Source: Mimachlamys varia (taxonomy: Eukaryota; Mollusca; Bivalvia; Pectinida; Pectinidae). From it: a DNA stretch of 64,000 nt. The position numbers and the translations under genes are program-made. The notes under the pieces are model-generated. The model saw nothing but the letters and a program-made list of their open reading frames with translations. It searched no databases and was not told the origin of the DNA. The DNA lies in assembly GCA_947623455.1 (NCBI GenBank), contig OX392529.1, forward strand, positions 7,936,001-8,000,000, in the 5' to 3' direction. Of the stretch, positions 1 to 15,300 are shown one piece after another (positions within the stretch are counted from its first letter, which is position 1; each line of letters starts with the position of its first letter).

Positions 1-228
1 AAGAAGAGAGACCCAATTAATTAGTATAATATCTGTGTTCAGTAATGATCGGAGCATTATGATTCTGTCTCATAAATCACCTTGCAAGAACATTATTTAT
101 AGTTAGACTATCTCTTCCTTCTTAAAACATAAACCACCAATCAATTACAATTAGGAGGAAGATTTGATTAATTAACTATGAAACTGGTACATCAAATTAT
201 CTCCAATTAAAACTACCAAGACACTTAC

Positions 229-392
229 CAGAGGAACAAGTTGTCCACTTTCCATGATACTTGTGAGTTCCTTGCCCCTGGCTGACCCTGACGCGACCTC
301 TGCCCTCAGAAGGTCACCAGTGGAGAGGTGGGTAAAGCCGTACTGTTGTACAATCCTCTCACACTGGGTGCCCTTACCACTGCCGGGCCCGC
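229..392 (-). CDS. Exon D1: P-loop/NMP-binding part of AK domain D
   Basis: The acceptor is cttccccacag and the donor is CTG|gtaagt. The exon encodes [10 protein letters not shown], then [12 protein letters not shown] and GQLVPL, the AK1-type nucleotide-binding P-loop and AMP-binding segment. It is 164 nt, the same as exon C1, and differs from it at about 8 positions by eye. Six of those lie in the last 22 nt and the only residue change is MEK to MES. The rest of domain D (LID, C-terminal helix) must lie beyond the left edge of the window. Confidence 0.88.
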
Positions 393-3300
393 CTGTGGGG
401 AAGTCAATGGCATGTTTACTTAACCCCAAATTGTTCACTTATCTGATCCTTACAATATGTGTTTTATATCATAATTCTTAAAAACAAATAAACTATAACC
501 ATTCACAAGAACAAATACTAGTAATCTCTTCAAACTTTGGAGGCCTAATTTGAAGAATATGCTTGGATCAGTATTGAAAAAACAATGTGCCAAGAACTAT
601 TTTTTGACAAACGGCTTCAATATAGCAATCATAGAATCTTGACCTTCAAAGAAACAAGGAAAGATAATTAATCCAAGGATGAGAATGACATTTAATGATA
701 CAATGTTTAATTTGAATACGGGAGTTATGCAGTTAACGTTTTACTTGGCAATTAACGTTTTACTTGGCAGTTAATGTTTTACTTGGCAGTTAACGTTTTA
801 CTTGGCAGTTAACGTTTTACTTGGCAGTTAACGTTTTACTTGTCAGTTAACGTTTTACTTGGCAGTTATGGCAGTTAACGTTTTACTTGGCAGTTAACAT
901 TTTACTTGGCAGTAATCAGGTTCCTGGCTTATCACTTACCCACAACAAACACAACCTTGGTGTCCTTAAGAACAGACGTATCAACAGGTGTGGTGTCCTG
1001 AGTGGCGCCCTCAGGTGGAGAAGTTGGGGGAACACTGTCTTTAGGAGCTGTAACATTTGTTTTATAATAGACAATTAACTACAATTTGATCAGTAACATT
1101 ACTCTGAGTTAAGTTGTAATTCTCTAGCATGTTTATTCACAAAAAACAGTATTTTGTTGCGATTTTATTAAAACTCAGCAAAATCTAAGAAAGTTGGTAA
1201 GGATTAAATTTGCTTTTTTGCATAACTCGGTTTAAAAACAAACATGTACAGTTAAATCAAATCAACAAAAATATAACAGATATTAATATAAGTTACATTG
1301 TAGGTACTTAGTAATTGATAGGGTGACTCAAAATATGAAGATAACGACATAAAACCATAGATATACTTTATATATCCCTAACACTAACCAGTGCTTCCAG
1401 GAACCAGCTCATCAAATATAGTTTTGACATCACCGTAAACTTCATCCACGTGTCTCTCTGCTGACACCTTCAAACACATATAGTCTCACTGATTATAACA
1501 GATATAGTGTCTCTCTGCTGACACATACAAACACATATAGTCTCACTGATTATAACAGATATAGTGTCTCTCTGCTGACACCTACAAACTCATATAGTCT
1601 CACTGATTATAAAAGATATAGTGTCTCTCTGTTATAACAGATATATAGTGTCTCCCTGCTGACAAAAAGTTCAAATGTGTCTTTGGGGTGAATGAGTTGA
1701 TGAACTATATGATAGTCTAGTACACCTGGTTTATTTAAGATTGTACTGACCTTCTTGACCTTATCGCGCTGAGTGAAATAGTCGATGACAGGAGTTGTAA
1801 TATCGTGGAATGTTGTCAGCCTCTTTTTGATAGTTTCCTCATTGTCGTCCACACGGCCACTCGTGAGGGCGCGCCCGAGGAGACGCTGAGTCATTGTCTC
1901 GTCTGACGCCTCAAAGTAGAGGACACAAGTACAAGGGGCCACCTGTATATTGTGTAGAATATCAAAACAATGAAAGTAAAAATGTCACTTAAAACTTCCA
2001 ATGATAATTAGCTAGAATGTCTGTGAGAGATTGATGCTAATTAGTATGTAAAGTTTTATAGTTTAAAGATTTCAGCTTTCAATACCCTGAAACATGAATT
2101 CCATCCTACTATCTCAATAAGGGAAAGCAAATATTTCAACTGGTTGAAACAGCTAGGGACACAATTTTCAATCTAAGATTAATAATAATAACCTATCCAA
2201 TCTCTCCACAACAACAGAATAATGGACTATTATGTAGTTTCATAAAGAACAATTCCAACCTTTGAATTGGAAGAGTTTTGATGTGACATCATGGGGGAAT
2301 GATTTACTATAAGATCCTTAAGCCAGTCCAGATAATCTTGTGGTCATACCTCGTTTTCAAACCTGGTACCCTGCTCCATTTCCCGAGGATATCCGTCAAT
2401 AAGGAAACCAGAGCTGGTTGATGCAGCAGCCACCATTTTCTCCTTCAGCAGCTGCAGCACCACATCCTGGAGGTGAGATGGTGAGACAATATTTGAATGA
2501 CAATTCACTTCTTTTTCTTTGACCAGGAAATTGAAATTTTAGTCGATTCTTGAGGTTAATTAAGGTATACTTGACCTTCATCATATACACAAATAATTTC
2601 CCAGTATCATTTACAAATGTTTTGATAGTTAATATAGTGTAAAAGTGATTTTACAATGTTAGTAAAATCGTGATATTCTATAATCAATATTATCATAAGG
2701 TTACAATAACATTTTATTTTAATCAAGCTTTGTTAATGAAGTTTTATTTAATAAAGTTCCTTCTAGCTTACACATTAAGTTTATATACAACTGATGAGTT
2801 ATTCCCCTTTGTGAGAAACCAATACACAGATGTTATAGGCCTTGGTACAATTAATTGTCGCAATAAAACTTGTGAGTTTTTGCTCGTGTTAAAAGCAACT
2901 CCATTCTGCTCACCAGGGGTACAAGCTGTCCTTTCTCCATGATACTTGTGAGTTCCTTGCCCCTGGCTGACCCTGACGCGACCTCTGCCCTCAGAAGGTC
3001 ACCAGTGGAGAGGTGGGTAAAGCCATACTGTTGTACAATCCTCTCACACTGGGTGCCCTTACCACTACCGGGCCCGCCTGTGGGGAAGTCAAAATTGTTT
3101 TTGAAACTGCATGTTTGACAGTCGATCACCATATTTGTGAAAATCAATTATATCTTAACTGCTTTAAAAATTTCTCTTTGACTTTATTTCAGTAACTAAG
3201 TTTAATGTTCTCAAACATTCATTGTGTGTTCAATAGCTTGTCTTTATTGAGTACAACATGAGACTTTCTATCCTTCAGCAATATATAGACAATAACTTAC

Positions 3301-6300
3301 CCACAACAAACACAATCTTTGTGTCCTTCAGCACAGATGTGTCCATAACTGAAACAAAGATACAACATTTAATCTCTATCCCATCATATGCACAGTGTCT
3401 AATTACTGTATCATACAGTACAGAAATCCCTCAAACAAAACATTGTAGCCTTCAGGCTTGAAGGTTTGCTTAGTAAACTTAGAAATTGCACAGAAATATG
3501 CTATGAATTAACATTTTATTATGTCCACATCCTACCTGGCCTGTTGACATTGTATTATGTCCACATCCTACCTGACATGCTGACATTGTATTATGTCCAC
3601 ATTCTACCTGACATGCTGACATTATATTATGTCCACATTCTACCAAGCATGTTGACATTGTATTATGTCCACATCCTACCTGGCATGTTGACATTGTATT
3701 ATGTCCACATCCTACCTGACATGTTGACATTGTATTATGTCCACATCCTACCTGACATGTTAACATTGTATTATGTCCACATCCTACCTGACATGTTAAC
3801 ATTGTATTATGTCCACATCCTACCTGGCATGTTGACTTTGTATTATGTCCACATCCTACCAAGCATGTTAACATTGTATTATGTCCACATCCTACCTGAC
3901 ATGTTGACATTGTATTATGTCCACATCCTACCTGACATGTTAACATTGTATTATGTCCACATCCTACCTGACATGTTAACATTGTATTGTCCACATCCTA
4001 CCTGACATGTTGACATTGTATTATGTCCACATTCTACCAAGCATGTTAACATTGTATTATGTCCACATCCTACCTGACATGTTGACATTGTATTATGTCC
4101 ACATCCTACCTGACATGTTGACATTGTATTATGTCCACATTCTACCAAGCATGTTGACATTGTATTATGTCCACATTCTACCTGGCATGTTGACATTGTA
4201 TTATGTCCACATCCTACCAAGCATGTTAACATTGTATTATGTCCACATCCTACCTGACATGTTGACATTGTATTATGTCCACATCCTACCTGACATGTTG
4301 ACATTGTATTATGTCCACATCCTACCTGGCATGTTAACATTGTATTATGTCCACATTCTACATGTTGACATTGTATTATGTCCACATTCTACCAAGCATG
4401 TTGACATTGTATTATGTCCACATCCTACCTGGCATGTTGACATTGTATTATGTCCACATCCTACCAAGCATGTTAACATTGTATTATGTCCACATCCTAC
4501 CTGACATGTTAACATTGTATTATGTCCACATCCTACCTGACATGTTAACATTGTATTATGTCCACATCCTACCAAGCATGTTAGCATTGTATTTTGTCCA
4601 CATCCTACCTGATATATAAGCAAGACACTGTTTATCCGTGAGTAGGGGGACCCTCACCAAAGTAATGACAGAGCATGCTGTCCACAGACAGATTAATGTT
4701 AACTGTTCAGACCAATGGCTCACTAGCATCCTCTGTACAGATTATCTGCCACCATTTTCTCAATATACAGATAGCATAATGCTGACTTGTGTATGGGAAG
4801 TCAGTGGGTGACACCATTTCCTTGGCATTATCCCCACATATCTGTATAATATACACGATAACTGATTAAAAGATCACTGGATGTGTATTATGTATTATAA
4901 TTCAGAAGACTCTCCCTGACCAAACATGCGAATTATGATAATGGAGAAATGTTCAATTATTTTTGAAACTGAAAATATGTTGATGGCCTACTTACAAATG
5001 GTTCTTTCAATTTACAATAGATTCACAAAACTAAACAAGAAAATATTATGGGAATGCTTAAATTAAGCTTTGATCACCTCAGATCAGCTGTGTGTGGAAG
5101 AGCTTTTCTCAATGGTGAAATATTCAAGGTTACCAGACAACAGTCCTTAGGATTCAAGGTCACCAGACAACAGTTCTTAGGATTCAAGGTCACTAGACAA
5201 CAGTTCTTAGGATTTAAGGTCACCAGACAACAACTAACAGGTATTCAAGGTCACCAGACAACAACTAACAGGTATTCAAGGTCACCAGACAACAGTTCTT
5301 AGGATTCAAGGTCACTAGACAACAGTTCTTAGAATTCAAGGTCACTAGACAACAGTTCTTAGGATTTAAGGTCACCAGACAACAACTAACAGGTATTCAA
5401 GGTCACCAGACAACAACTAACAGGTATTCAAGGTCACCAGACAACAGTTCTTAGGATTCAAGGTCACTAGACAACAGTTCTTAGGATTCAAGGTCACTAG
5501 ACAACAGTTCTTAGGATTTAAGGTCATCAGACAACAACTGACAGGTATTCAAGGTCACCAGACAACAACTAACAGGTATTCAAGGTCACCAGACAACAAC
5601 AGACATGTATTCAAGGTCACCTGACAACTGACAGGTATTCAAGGTCACCAGACAACAACAGATATGTATTCAAGGTCACCAGACAACAACTTACAGGTAT
5701 TCAAGGTCACCAGACAACAACAGACATGTATTCAAGGTCACCAGACAACTGACAGGTATTCAAGGTCACCAGACAACAACTAACAGGTATTCAAGGTCAC
5801 CAGACAACAACTGACATGTATTCAAGATCACCAGACAGCAACTGGCAGGTATTCAAGGTCACCAGACAATAATAAACAGGCATTTAAGGTCACCAGACAA
5901 TAATAGACAGGTATTCAAGGTCACCAGACAATAATAGACAGGTATTCAAGGTTTTTTTTTTTTTCAATTCCAGTCATTTCAGAAACAAATGATCTGTCAT
6001 ATCCATCACAATTTGAAAGCTTGTTTAAACAAAAAAATAAATCATCTAAGACTTGTTCTAAAATGTAACAGGGAGTTTTTCATATTTAAAGGATGCTAAA
6101 TTTTTTTCATATGTGCAATTTCTTTCTTTTTAAGTTTCATCTAATAGCCAATTCATTCATCTACTGGTACAGAAAATTTGTCGAATCTCCGTTTTATTTT
6201 GATGAAATTCAGCAATAATCCATTCCTACACATGCGTTCTTGGGATGGGATAGTAAACCTAAACTAGAACTGTAAGCCAACGGCTAACTTATACCCTGCC

Positions 6301-9300
6301 CCCCCCCCCCACCTTTGCAATGAAAGCTGTTATAAGGCGATGTTGATGACAAACAAATTTTGAACTGTTTTTGATTTTGATCCTAACATCCCTTTGTAGT
6401 TTCATTGATATTGGTTCAAAGGTTTAGTAACAATTTTCCAGGCAAAGTTTTCCAACAAAAACCTGTTAATAGTGACCTGGTTACCAAGGCAACCAAAATC
6501 CTGCAAAAAGTAATCTGCATGCATATCTACACTTGGTTCACAACATTCATGTGTAATTTCATTGCAATTTGGTTCACTGATTAGGAGGAGTTGTCTAGTC
6601 AAAAGTTTCCAAAAAGCTGTGTATATGGGCTGGTTACCATATGGCAACCTAAATCTCTGTTAGAAAAAAAGAAATCGGCATGCATTAATCTTCACATAGT
6701 AGTCCCTGTGAAGGTCCGTAGAAATCAGTGCACAGGTTTAGATGCAGTTGCGCTGACAAATAAGTGTTCCACAAGAATCTGGGTATTTTGACCTAGTTAG
6801 CATGGCAACCAAAACTTCTACATAAAAACACCCTGCATGCATATTAACACATGGTCCCTAACATTCCTGTGTAGTTTGACTTGAATCGGTTCACAGAATA
6901 TTAGTGGTTGCCAGACAAAATTTTCTCCCAATAAACAATGTATAGTCACTTGTTACCATGGCAACCAAAATATTTAACGTGATATAAATTACGCACATCT
7001 ACAATGTATAAGGATTACTGCCAACAAGTTTAATTGAAATCCTCTCAGCAGTTTAGGAGGAGTAGCTGTGTCTTCAGACGGACGGACAGACAACCTGATT
7101 CCAGTATACCCCCCCCCCACCCCCCATCCTAATTTCTTTGCAGGGTTATAAAATATCATTTTATACTATAGAATATTTGGTGGAATCTAGTCCTGAATGA
7201 TTTATTTTCTGTCAACAAGATTGCTTATCTGTGCCTATGTGATATATCATTGAATTTTATTATAACCATTGAAATACAGTGGAGTCCACTTAATATCACA
7301 TTCCTCTTTATATCATGTTTTTCCAAAGCACTATTTTCCCCTCTATATAAACTATGTAACTTCATTTGGTTAATATTATGTATTTGGAGGTGAATTCCTT
7401 TTAATATCTTGTTTTTTAAACCAATCACATACAATAACCATTCAATGATGTCATTTCCATGGAGTTCTGATACAACTTGTATAAACTATTGCATAGAAAT
7501 AAAAAAAAAGTTTTTTTTCAATGAAAAAATGTTATCTATTGATCGATACATTTCATATGTACATTGAATAGCTTACTTTTAGTTATGGAGATTGGAAAGC
7601 ACTAGATTTAGTGAAAACACAAGTTTCTCTTCATACCACATTCCTGTTAATATCATGTTTTTGTTCGACAAATGCAACATGATATAAAGAGGAGTGCAGT
7701 CTGTATCAGAAAATATCAACTTGATTAAACTTACATCATCACTGCTTATATATGCATCATCACTAATGCTGATATAAGTAAGGTCAGACATCGTTGTGCA
7801 CTATTTATGGAATATGTTTTCATTGTTCAATTATATAGGTGTAGGTAAATTTTAAAACCTTCATAGTATTGTGGCAATTAATAAATATTTAATGAAATCT
7901 GATTATGTGCTTTTGTATTTTTACCATTTTCTTACAAATAAAACAATGTCCTGTGGTGTTCAACGTTCTGTAATCAATGCACTCCATCCCCATCAGCTAT
8001 GACCACCATTTTTGAAAATAAAATCATAAGCCTTAAAGCTTTTAGGAATCTCAAAACTGTAATAAAAAGAAAATAAATGGTTTCCTGTTAAATATCAGAT
8101 ATACAATGTATTTCACATGTATAGCAGATGTTTTTTGTAGAATATTTTCACTCATGCTACACACTTTTGAAAATATAAACAAAAATCTGCCATACTCATG
8201 AAATATATTTGGTGTTTAACGGTAAACCATTGAATAGCCTCTATAGTCATTTTGATTTGCAAATTTGAAGATATTTCCTGAGAAGAAGTGAGATATATTT
8301 TACTACTAAAAGGATTTTAATCATTAAGAGCCGACACATTTGATGGTCTGTCGTAAAGAAGAATACTACAATGAAACAACAAAACAAAACAAATGTGTAA
8401 AATACTTCTCCTTTTATTATTGAAATTTTGCTTTCTTGTAACAAAGTTTAATAATCATATATTTGATCACCATTAGAGATGATAACTAAGACACAACTAC
8501 GGATACAGTACACGTGGACATACATATCACAGATGGTAAATCATAAACAGGTTATATAAACAGGCTATCCTCTACACTGCTGTAAGGCCGCTAACATCAA
8601 ATAAAATATCACATAATTAACAATAAGTTGTATAAAACCTTGATAAATTTCAAATATCAACATTTACATTTATTTTGAAGCCTTTTTAAAACTTAAAAAA
8701 ATAATAATCTGTATACACTGTTACACAAAAAGTAAATCTAACAAGATATAATTGTAGTGTGCCCTAAGATTGTATAGAACATTATAATGATTTCTACATT
8801 TAAAGTACCTTACACAAGAAAATCATATCATCTGAAAACATAGGACAACATAACTTTGTGCATTAAGCAATTAATGACTTGTGTAACGTGCAGGCGGTCA
8901 CCCATCCAACTACTGACCACCCTCACTATTGCTTAACTATCTTGAGCGGGTCCCTGGGTAATACCGCAAGACTGAAAAAGCTAGCTCACCAGTTAGGCAG
9001 TATGTCCCCCTCATATACAATGTGCCTAGCTGGACATTACACTTGTATGAAATACATGTAACATTCTTAATTTATTACTTAATACCATTAATGATGTAGC
9101 AATGGTAAAAAGTATATTGAAAAAAAAAACTTGAAATCTGTAACAATAAGAATTGACTCTTAATTATATACATTTAATTCTAGAACTTGTTACGTACTTA
9201 TAACCTTTGGTGACCCTGAACTTATGAGATTCAGAGTATGAAGCTTATCCTTTAGATCTGTTTCTGTAAAACTATTAGAATTAGCCTGAATCGTGATTGA

Positions 9301-12300
9301 ACAAATACTGTTTCCCAATAAGGGAGAGGGAGCACCGTTGTTTAAGATGTTTTCTACAGATTTCCTGGCATTATTATTTTTTATTCCTATTTTAAATTAG
9401 CTTGATAAAAATACAGTTTTCTTTATTGTATTATGATATTCTTCAAATGTTTACCTCCATTAAAATATGCCTATGTGTAGCTCACTTAACTTGTACATGT
9501 ACTGGCACATCAATATTTCTGTTATAATTCAAACCAAAAAGAATGCTGTCCATCTGTCCAATAGCGAAAAAACTGACGAAAGTCTGTAGGAACACATCTT
9601 ATAACAGAGGTCAAAGGAAAATTGCTGGGAAAATGTAAACAAAGAGATCTTTTTCAATGATGTTTAATGGCAATAATGTGTCACTAGACAGATTAAATTT
9701 TCAAAAATAAATACTTAACAATTTGTGTAAGCAACATTCCACCGTTTTGTATAATTTATATAGCTGACAAGGAAGTTTTTCTCACTCAAAACCATTTTGA
9801 ATTGTAACTTGTAAGATTTTCACAATATGTCATGTTGCCATACTAACAAACATACCCGTATGACAATGTACATGATCTGAATCTGTGACATGATATACAT
9901 ACATAAAGTTGGATTTATAACAAGCCAATGTCTCTACAGAAATGTATTACATGGTTAACAAGTAAGCGGTGCAGTACACAATATCTAAGATATACCCATG
10001 TGTGATAATTAAAAAATTACATGATACTTGTATAAAATGTTCAATACAATGATTCACATGTGGGAGCACTATTGCGGCAGTCACTGATCAGTGCAAACAG
10101 TTAAACATGGCATCAATAACAGTATTGAAGTAAGTACTTGTGTATATATTCATAGATTATCAAAATTACAAAAGAAAATGTTTAAAAAAAAATTGTAAAT
10201 ATTCAATGATTATGTTGATATCCTTTTTGTAGCACTATAAATATATAGCATACAGAAATATGTCTTTTTACAATTTGTACAACTGTTTTATCATTTTCAT
10301 CATTGCCAGTCTTTTAGTTACAAATCTGATTAAAATTTTCCACACTAAGTTATTACACCAATATACAAAATCTATAACAACAAAATTAAAATGGAAATCT
10401 TCAAAAATGGAAAATGTAAATTGTTACGACCTTACAGCGCATTGTGTTATCACAGTGATGAAACTGGACCTTTTATGAGTTATGTCCCTTTATTTGTAAC
10501 ATTAAGACCTTCATTGAAAAAAAAGACAAATTAAGAAAAATACAAAAACATATATACTAACTTTTTGTCTGCTATCATTTTCCTACCAGATAGTTTCATT
10601 TGTAGATTGATTTAACCATTAAACACCCTGTTTGTGACATTTGAACTGGATGAAAACTTTATACAATGTACAATGTATGTAAATGAGATCTGTAAAAAGT
10701 TGTAGCACTCCACCTACAATATCTACCAACACACCGCTGTACTTTAGTGGCTGTTCCGCTAGGCAAACAGCTTCATAGTCCTCCATCAAACAACTAACTG
10801 TCCACTAAAGCTGATTGTTCTATTAAACTGATTGAAAATAATTTTCTCATGTACAAAAGTATTTCATCAATGGTGTCACTAATAATCCTGTGTGAGATGA
10901 CTCTGATGAAGGGTGGGGTTAATTTTCAGTCATGAGCATTGTCCGAATGTCAACGATAATATTCTTGGACCTAACTGTCTGTCTTAGCAACCTCTTTTGC
11001 TGCCGCGTCCAGTTCCTTGGAATACTCTGTGTTGCCATGGTCACCCCCTGTTGTTGTGGCCTCAGCCTTTGAAATGGTTTCCTCGACCACCTCTCCTACA
11101 CCTGTAAACCACAAACACAATGCCATGCATTAACATGCTCACAACAGCAAGGATCAAGTACATGCTGTAATAACAGAGGGTAATATCAGCATACAAACAG
11201 TACACACTGGGCTAACAGAGGTTAAAATCAGTGTATGAACAGTACACGCTGGACTAACAAATGGTGAAATGGTGAAATACTGACTAACAAAAGGTGAAAT
11301 CAGCATATAAACAGTACACGCTGGGCTAATAGAGGGTGAAATCAGTGTATAACCTGTACACACTGGTCAAACAGAGGTTAAAATCAGTGTACATTGTATG
11401 AACAGTACACGCTGGAATAACAAATGGTGAAATCAGCATATAAACAGTATATGCTGGGCTAATAGAGGGTAAAATCAGTATAAAACCTATACACACTGGG
11501 CTAACAGGTTAAAATCAGTGTATAAACAGTATATACTGGACTAACAGATGGTGAAATCAGCGTATAAACAGTACATGCTGGACTAACAGATGGTGAAATC
11601 AGCGTATAAACAGTACATATTGGACTAACAGATGGTGAAAGATAGTGAAATCAATGTTTAAACAGTATACACTGGACTAGCAGATGGTGAAATCAGCGTA
11701 TAAACAGTATATACTGGACTAACATATGGTGAAATCAGTGTATAAACAGTACATATTGGACTAACAGATGGTGAAAGATAGTGAAATCAACGTTTAAACA
11801 GTATACACTGGACTAGCAGATGGTGAAATCAGCGTATAAACAGTATATACTGGACTAACATATGGTGAAATCAGCGTATAAACAGTACATATTGGACTAA
11901 CAGATGGTGAAAGATAGTGAAATCAACGTATAAACAGTATACACTGGACTAACATATGGTGAAATCAGTGTATAAACAGTACACACTGGACTAACAGATG
12001 GTGAAATCAGCGTATAACAGTACACACTGGACCAACAGATGGTGAAATCAGCGTATAACAGTACACATTAGACCAACAGATGGTGAAATCAGTGTATAAA
12101 CAGTACACACTGGACTAACAGATGGTGAAATCAGCGTATAACAGTACACACTGGACCAACAGATGGTGAAATCAGCGTATAACAGTACACATTAGACCAA
12201 CAGATGGTGAAATCAGTGTATAAACAGTACACTCTGGACTAGCAGATGGTGAAATCAGTGTATAAACAGTACACACTGGACTAGCAGATGGTGAAATCAG

Positions 12301-15300
12301 TGTATAAAAAGTACACACTGGACCAACAGATGGTGAAATCAGTGTATAAACAGTACACACTGGACTAACAGATGGTGAAATCAGCGTATAAACAGTACTC
12401 ACTGGACTAGCAGATGGTGAAATCAGTGTATAAACAGTACACACTGGACTAGCAGATGGTGAAATCAGCATATAAACAATACACACTGGACTAACAGATG
12501 GTGAAATCAGTGTATAAACAGTACACACTGGACCAACAGATGGTGAAATCAGCGTATAACAGTACACATTAGACCAACAGATGGTGAAATCAGTGTATAA
12601 ACAGTACACTCTGGACTAGCAGATGGTGAAATCAGTGTATAAACAGTACACACTGGACTAGCAGATGGTGAAATCAGTGTATAAAAAGTACACACTGGAT
12701 TAGCAGATGGTGAAATCAGTGTATAAACAGTACACACTGGACTAACAGATGGTGAAATCAGCGTATAAACAGTACTCACTGGACTAGCAGATGGTGAAAT
12801 CAGTGTATAAACAGTACACACTGGACTAGCAGATGGTGAAATCAGCGTATAAACAGTACACACTGGACTAACAGATGGTGAAATCAGTGTATAAACAGTA
12901 CACACTGGACCAACAGATGGTGAAATCAGCATATAAACAGTTTACCTTCAGGTTACTCAGACATATGTAATGGTATCAAACAAGACTTTACCTGAGTAAC
13001 AACAATCAAACATCATTCCATGTACACAAAAAATATTTTTTTATATATCATGTATATACTGCTTTAGGTTAGTCAGCGTCATGTTTTATCAAATGCTCAG
13101 TGTAGTCAGTGTATTAAATCAAGTGTATTTAGTATATATGTTTAATTACCTAGACTGTCCCCACAAGTTCGAGTAAGTGGGGTTTTACTGTCTGAAAGTT
13201 TTAGTAGTTCAAAAGTGTATGTATTATCTTATTATTGAAACCCTATCTCACTATTTCATTTATGTACATTTCAACCCCTACCATGATACTTATTATAAAT
13301 CTATGACATGATATTGATATGGATGTGTCACATGTTTTATACAAATTCAGAGCACATGTTTTATCTAAACTTCTCCTATATCTACCATACTGTGATATCT
13401 ATGTTTGTATGTGTTGCTATAATTGCATGTGTTGTAAATATTGCACATTTTATGATGTCAATCACTTGGAAGAAGAGTTTTGTAACTCAAAGAGTCATGG
13501 ACCGTAAATAAAATCTAAAGTTTTCAGTATACAAACAGTAAACTTAATAGTATATATCCTATAGCTAGCCAATGGATCCATATCTAACAGTCCAACAATA
13601 TTCTAGTGAGTCCGTTGGTGGTGGTGGTTACAATTTATACAGTTCATTAAGTAGGCCCTATGATGCTACAAATGGTCGTTCTGTCACTTTGAAGTTTTGA
13701 AATAATTCAACTAACTTTTTTATCTCAAGATTTGTACAGGTAAAAATCTCAGTCTAATACAAGTCGTTATGAGTTATTGTATTACAATATTTCAAGGAAG
13801 ATTTTATGCAACAACTCTTGCAGCTTATCCAACGGGAAGAATGTCACAGTAAACATGGTTAAATGTAATCACATCAAAACAGTTAATAAAAATGCCAAGT
13901 TTCTTAACACCACGTCAAACACCATCACAAGTAAACAGTTTAATAAGAATGCAAGGTTTCTTAACAACACGTCAAACACATCAAAAGCGCCACATATTTG
14001 AAGACGGTTTCTAATGCTTGTCATTGAAAAGGGGTTACATTTAGTCCATCCAACTCTGAAATTTCTGAACTATTCCAACTTTTGAATAGGGGTTTGAGGG
14101 AATTAAAAGTCAGTACACCATTAAGTACTCAGGAAAGAAATCAATGGATTTACCACTCTAAGTAAGTCTGGTAGTTCTATATAAAAGGACCTTTATCAAC
14201 AGATAATTCTCAGCACTATACCAGAGGGTCGATACCTCTGGACAACTGTTGTATTTTCTGTTCAAGTATGGTAATCAATAAGTCAATATGGTTAAAATAT
14301 TTAAAATGAATCAACTTTTCATTAATCTTTCAAAGAACTGAAGCCACAATCTGGTGTTGACTTAAATAGAAAATGATGTGTAACTCTCTGTAATGTTTAA
14401 CACAATAAATACTTGTTAATGATATCATAATGTCTAAAAGGGTTCATATGAATAAAAATATATTATAAAATAATTTATACCTTTTTCTTTCCTTGAATTG
14501 AACAACAGGGCATTCTTCAAAAGTTCGCGAATTTGTTCCGTAGGTCAAATTACGAAAAACATAAAAACCTGAAAAATCTGAGCTCAAATACTAGAAAATA
14601 AAATATTATCAGGTATAGGAAAGTGAGTGAATTACATAACTTTACTAAAGATGTAGCTATAAAATGGCTGTAGGATTATGGAAAAGATGAAATAGTCTGA
14701 CTGTATGTGAAAAGACTTGTTAATGGCAGACCATGGGTTCATGAGGAGAAATGGGTCATTCAGTGACCATACATCTGAGACAGATTTCAGATGAGTTATG
14801 ACAGCAGGGTCCCAAGGGTAAGGCCAAGGTCTGATAGGAGCAGGATCCCAAGGGTAGGGCCAAGGTCTGAAAGGAGCAGGATCCCAAGGGTAGGGCCAAG
14901 GTCTGAAAGGAGCAGGGTCCCAAGGGTAGGGCCAAGGTCTGAAAGGAGCAGGGTCCCAAGGGTAGGGCCAAGGTCTGATAGGAGCAGGGTCCCATGGGTA
15001 GGGCCAAGGTCTGATAGGAGCAGGGTCCCAAGGGTAGGACCAAGGTCTGATAGGAGCAGGGTCCCAAGGGTAGGGCCAAAGTCTGGTATGGACAGGGTCT
15101 TAATGGTAGGGCCAAGGTCTGGTAGGAGCAGGGTCTCAAGGGTAAGGCCAAGGTCTGGTAGGAGCAGGGTCTCAAGGGTAAGGCAAATGTCTGGTAGGAG
15201 CAGGGTCCCAAGGGTAAGGCCAAGGTCTGGTAGGAGCAGGGTCCCAAGGGTAAGGCCAAGGTCTGGTAGGAGTAGGGTCTCTAGAGTAGGACCAAGGTCT

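Noticed and set aside
3466..4619. [16 protein letters not shown] Cys/His repeat resembling a metal-binding protein
   Set aside because: The spacing is set by the 36-bp DNA repeat, and the opposite strand is just as open.
8875..9060. Intact 5S rRNA gene
   Set aside because: Only the part around the internal control region matches; the first half and the gene ends do not.
10971..11101. Exon T as an ordinary internal exon joined to C0
   Set aside because: The frame meets TAG before any good donor, and the only GT sites before it are weak or in the wrong phase. Skipping it gives a clean M-C0 join.
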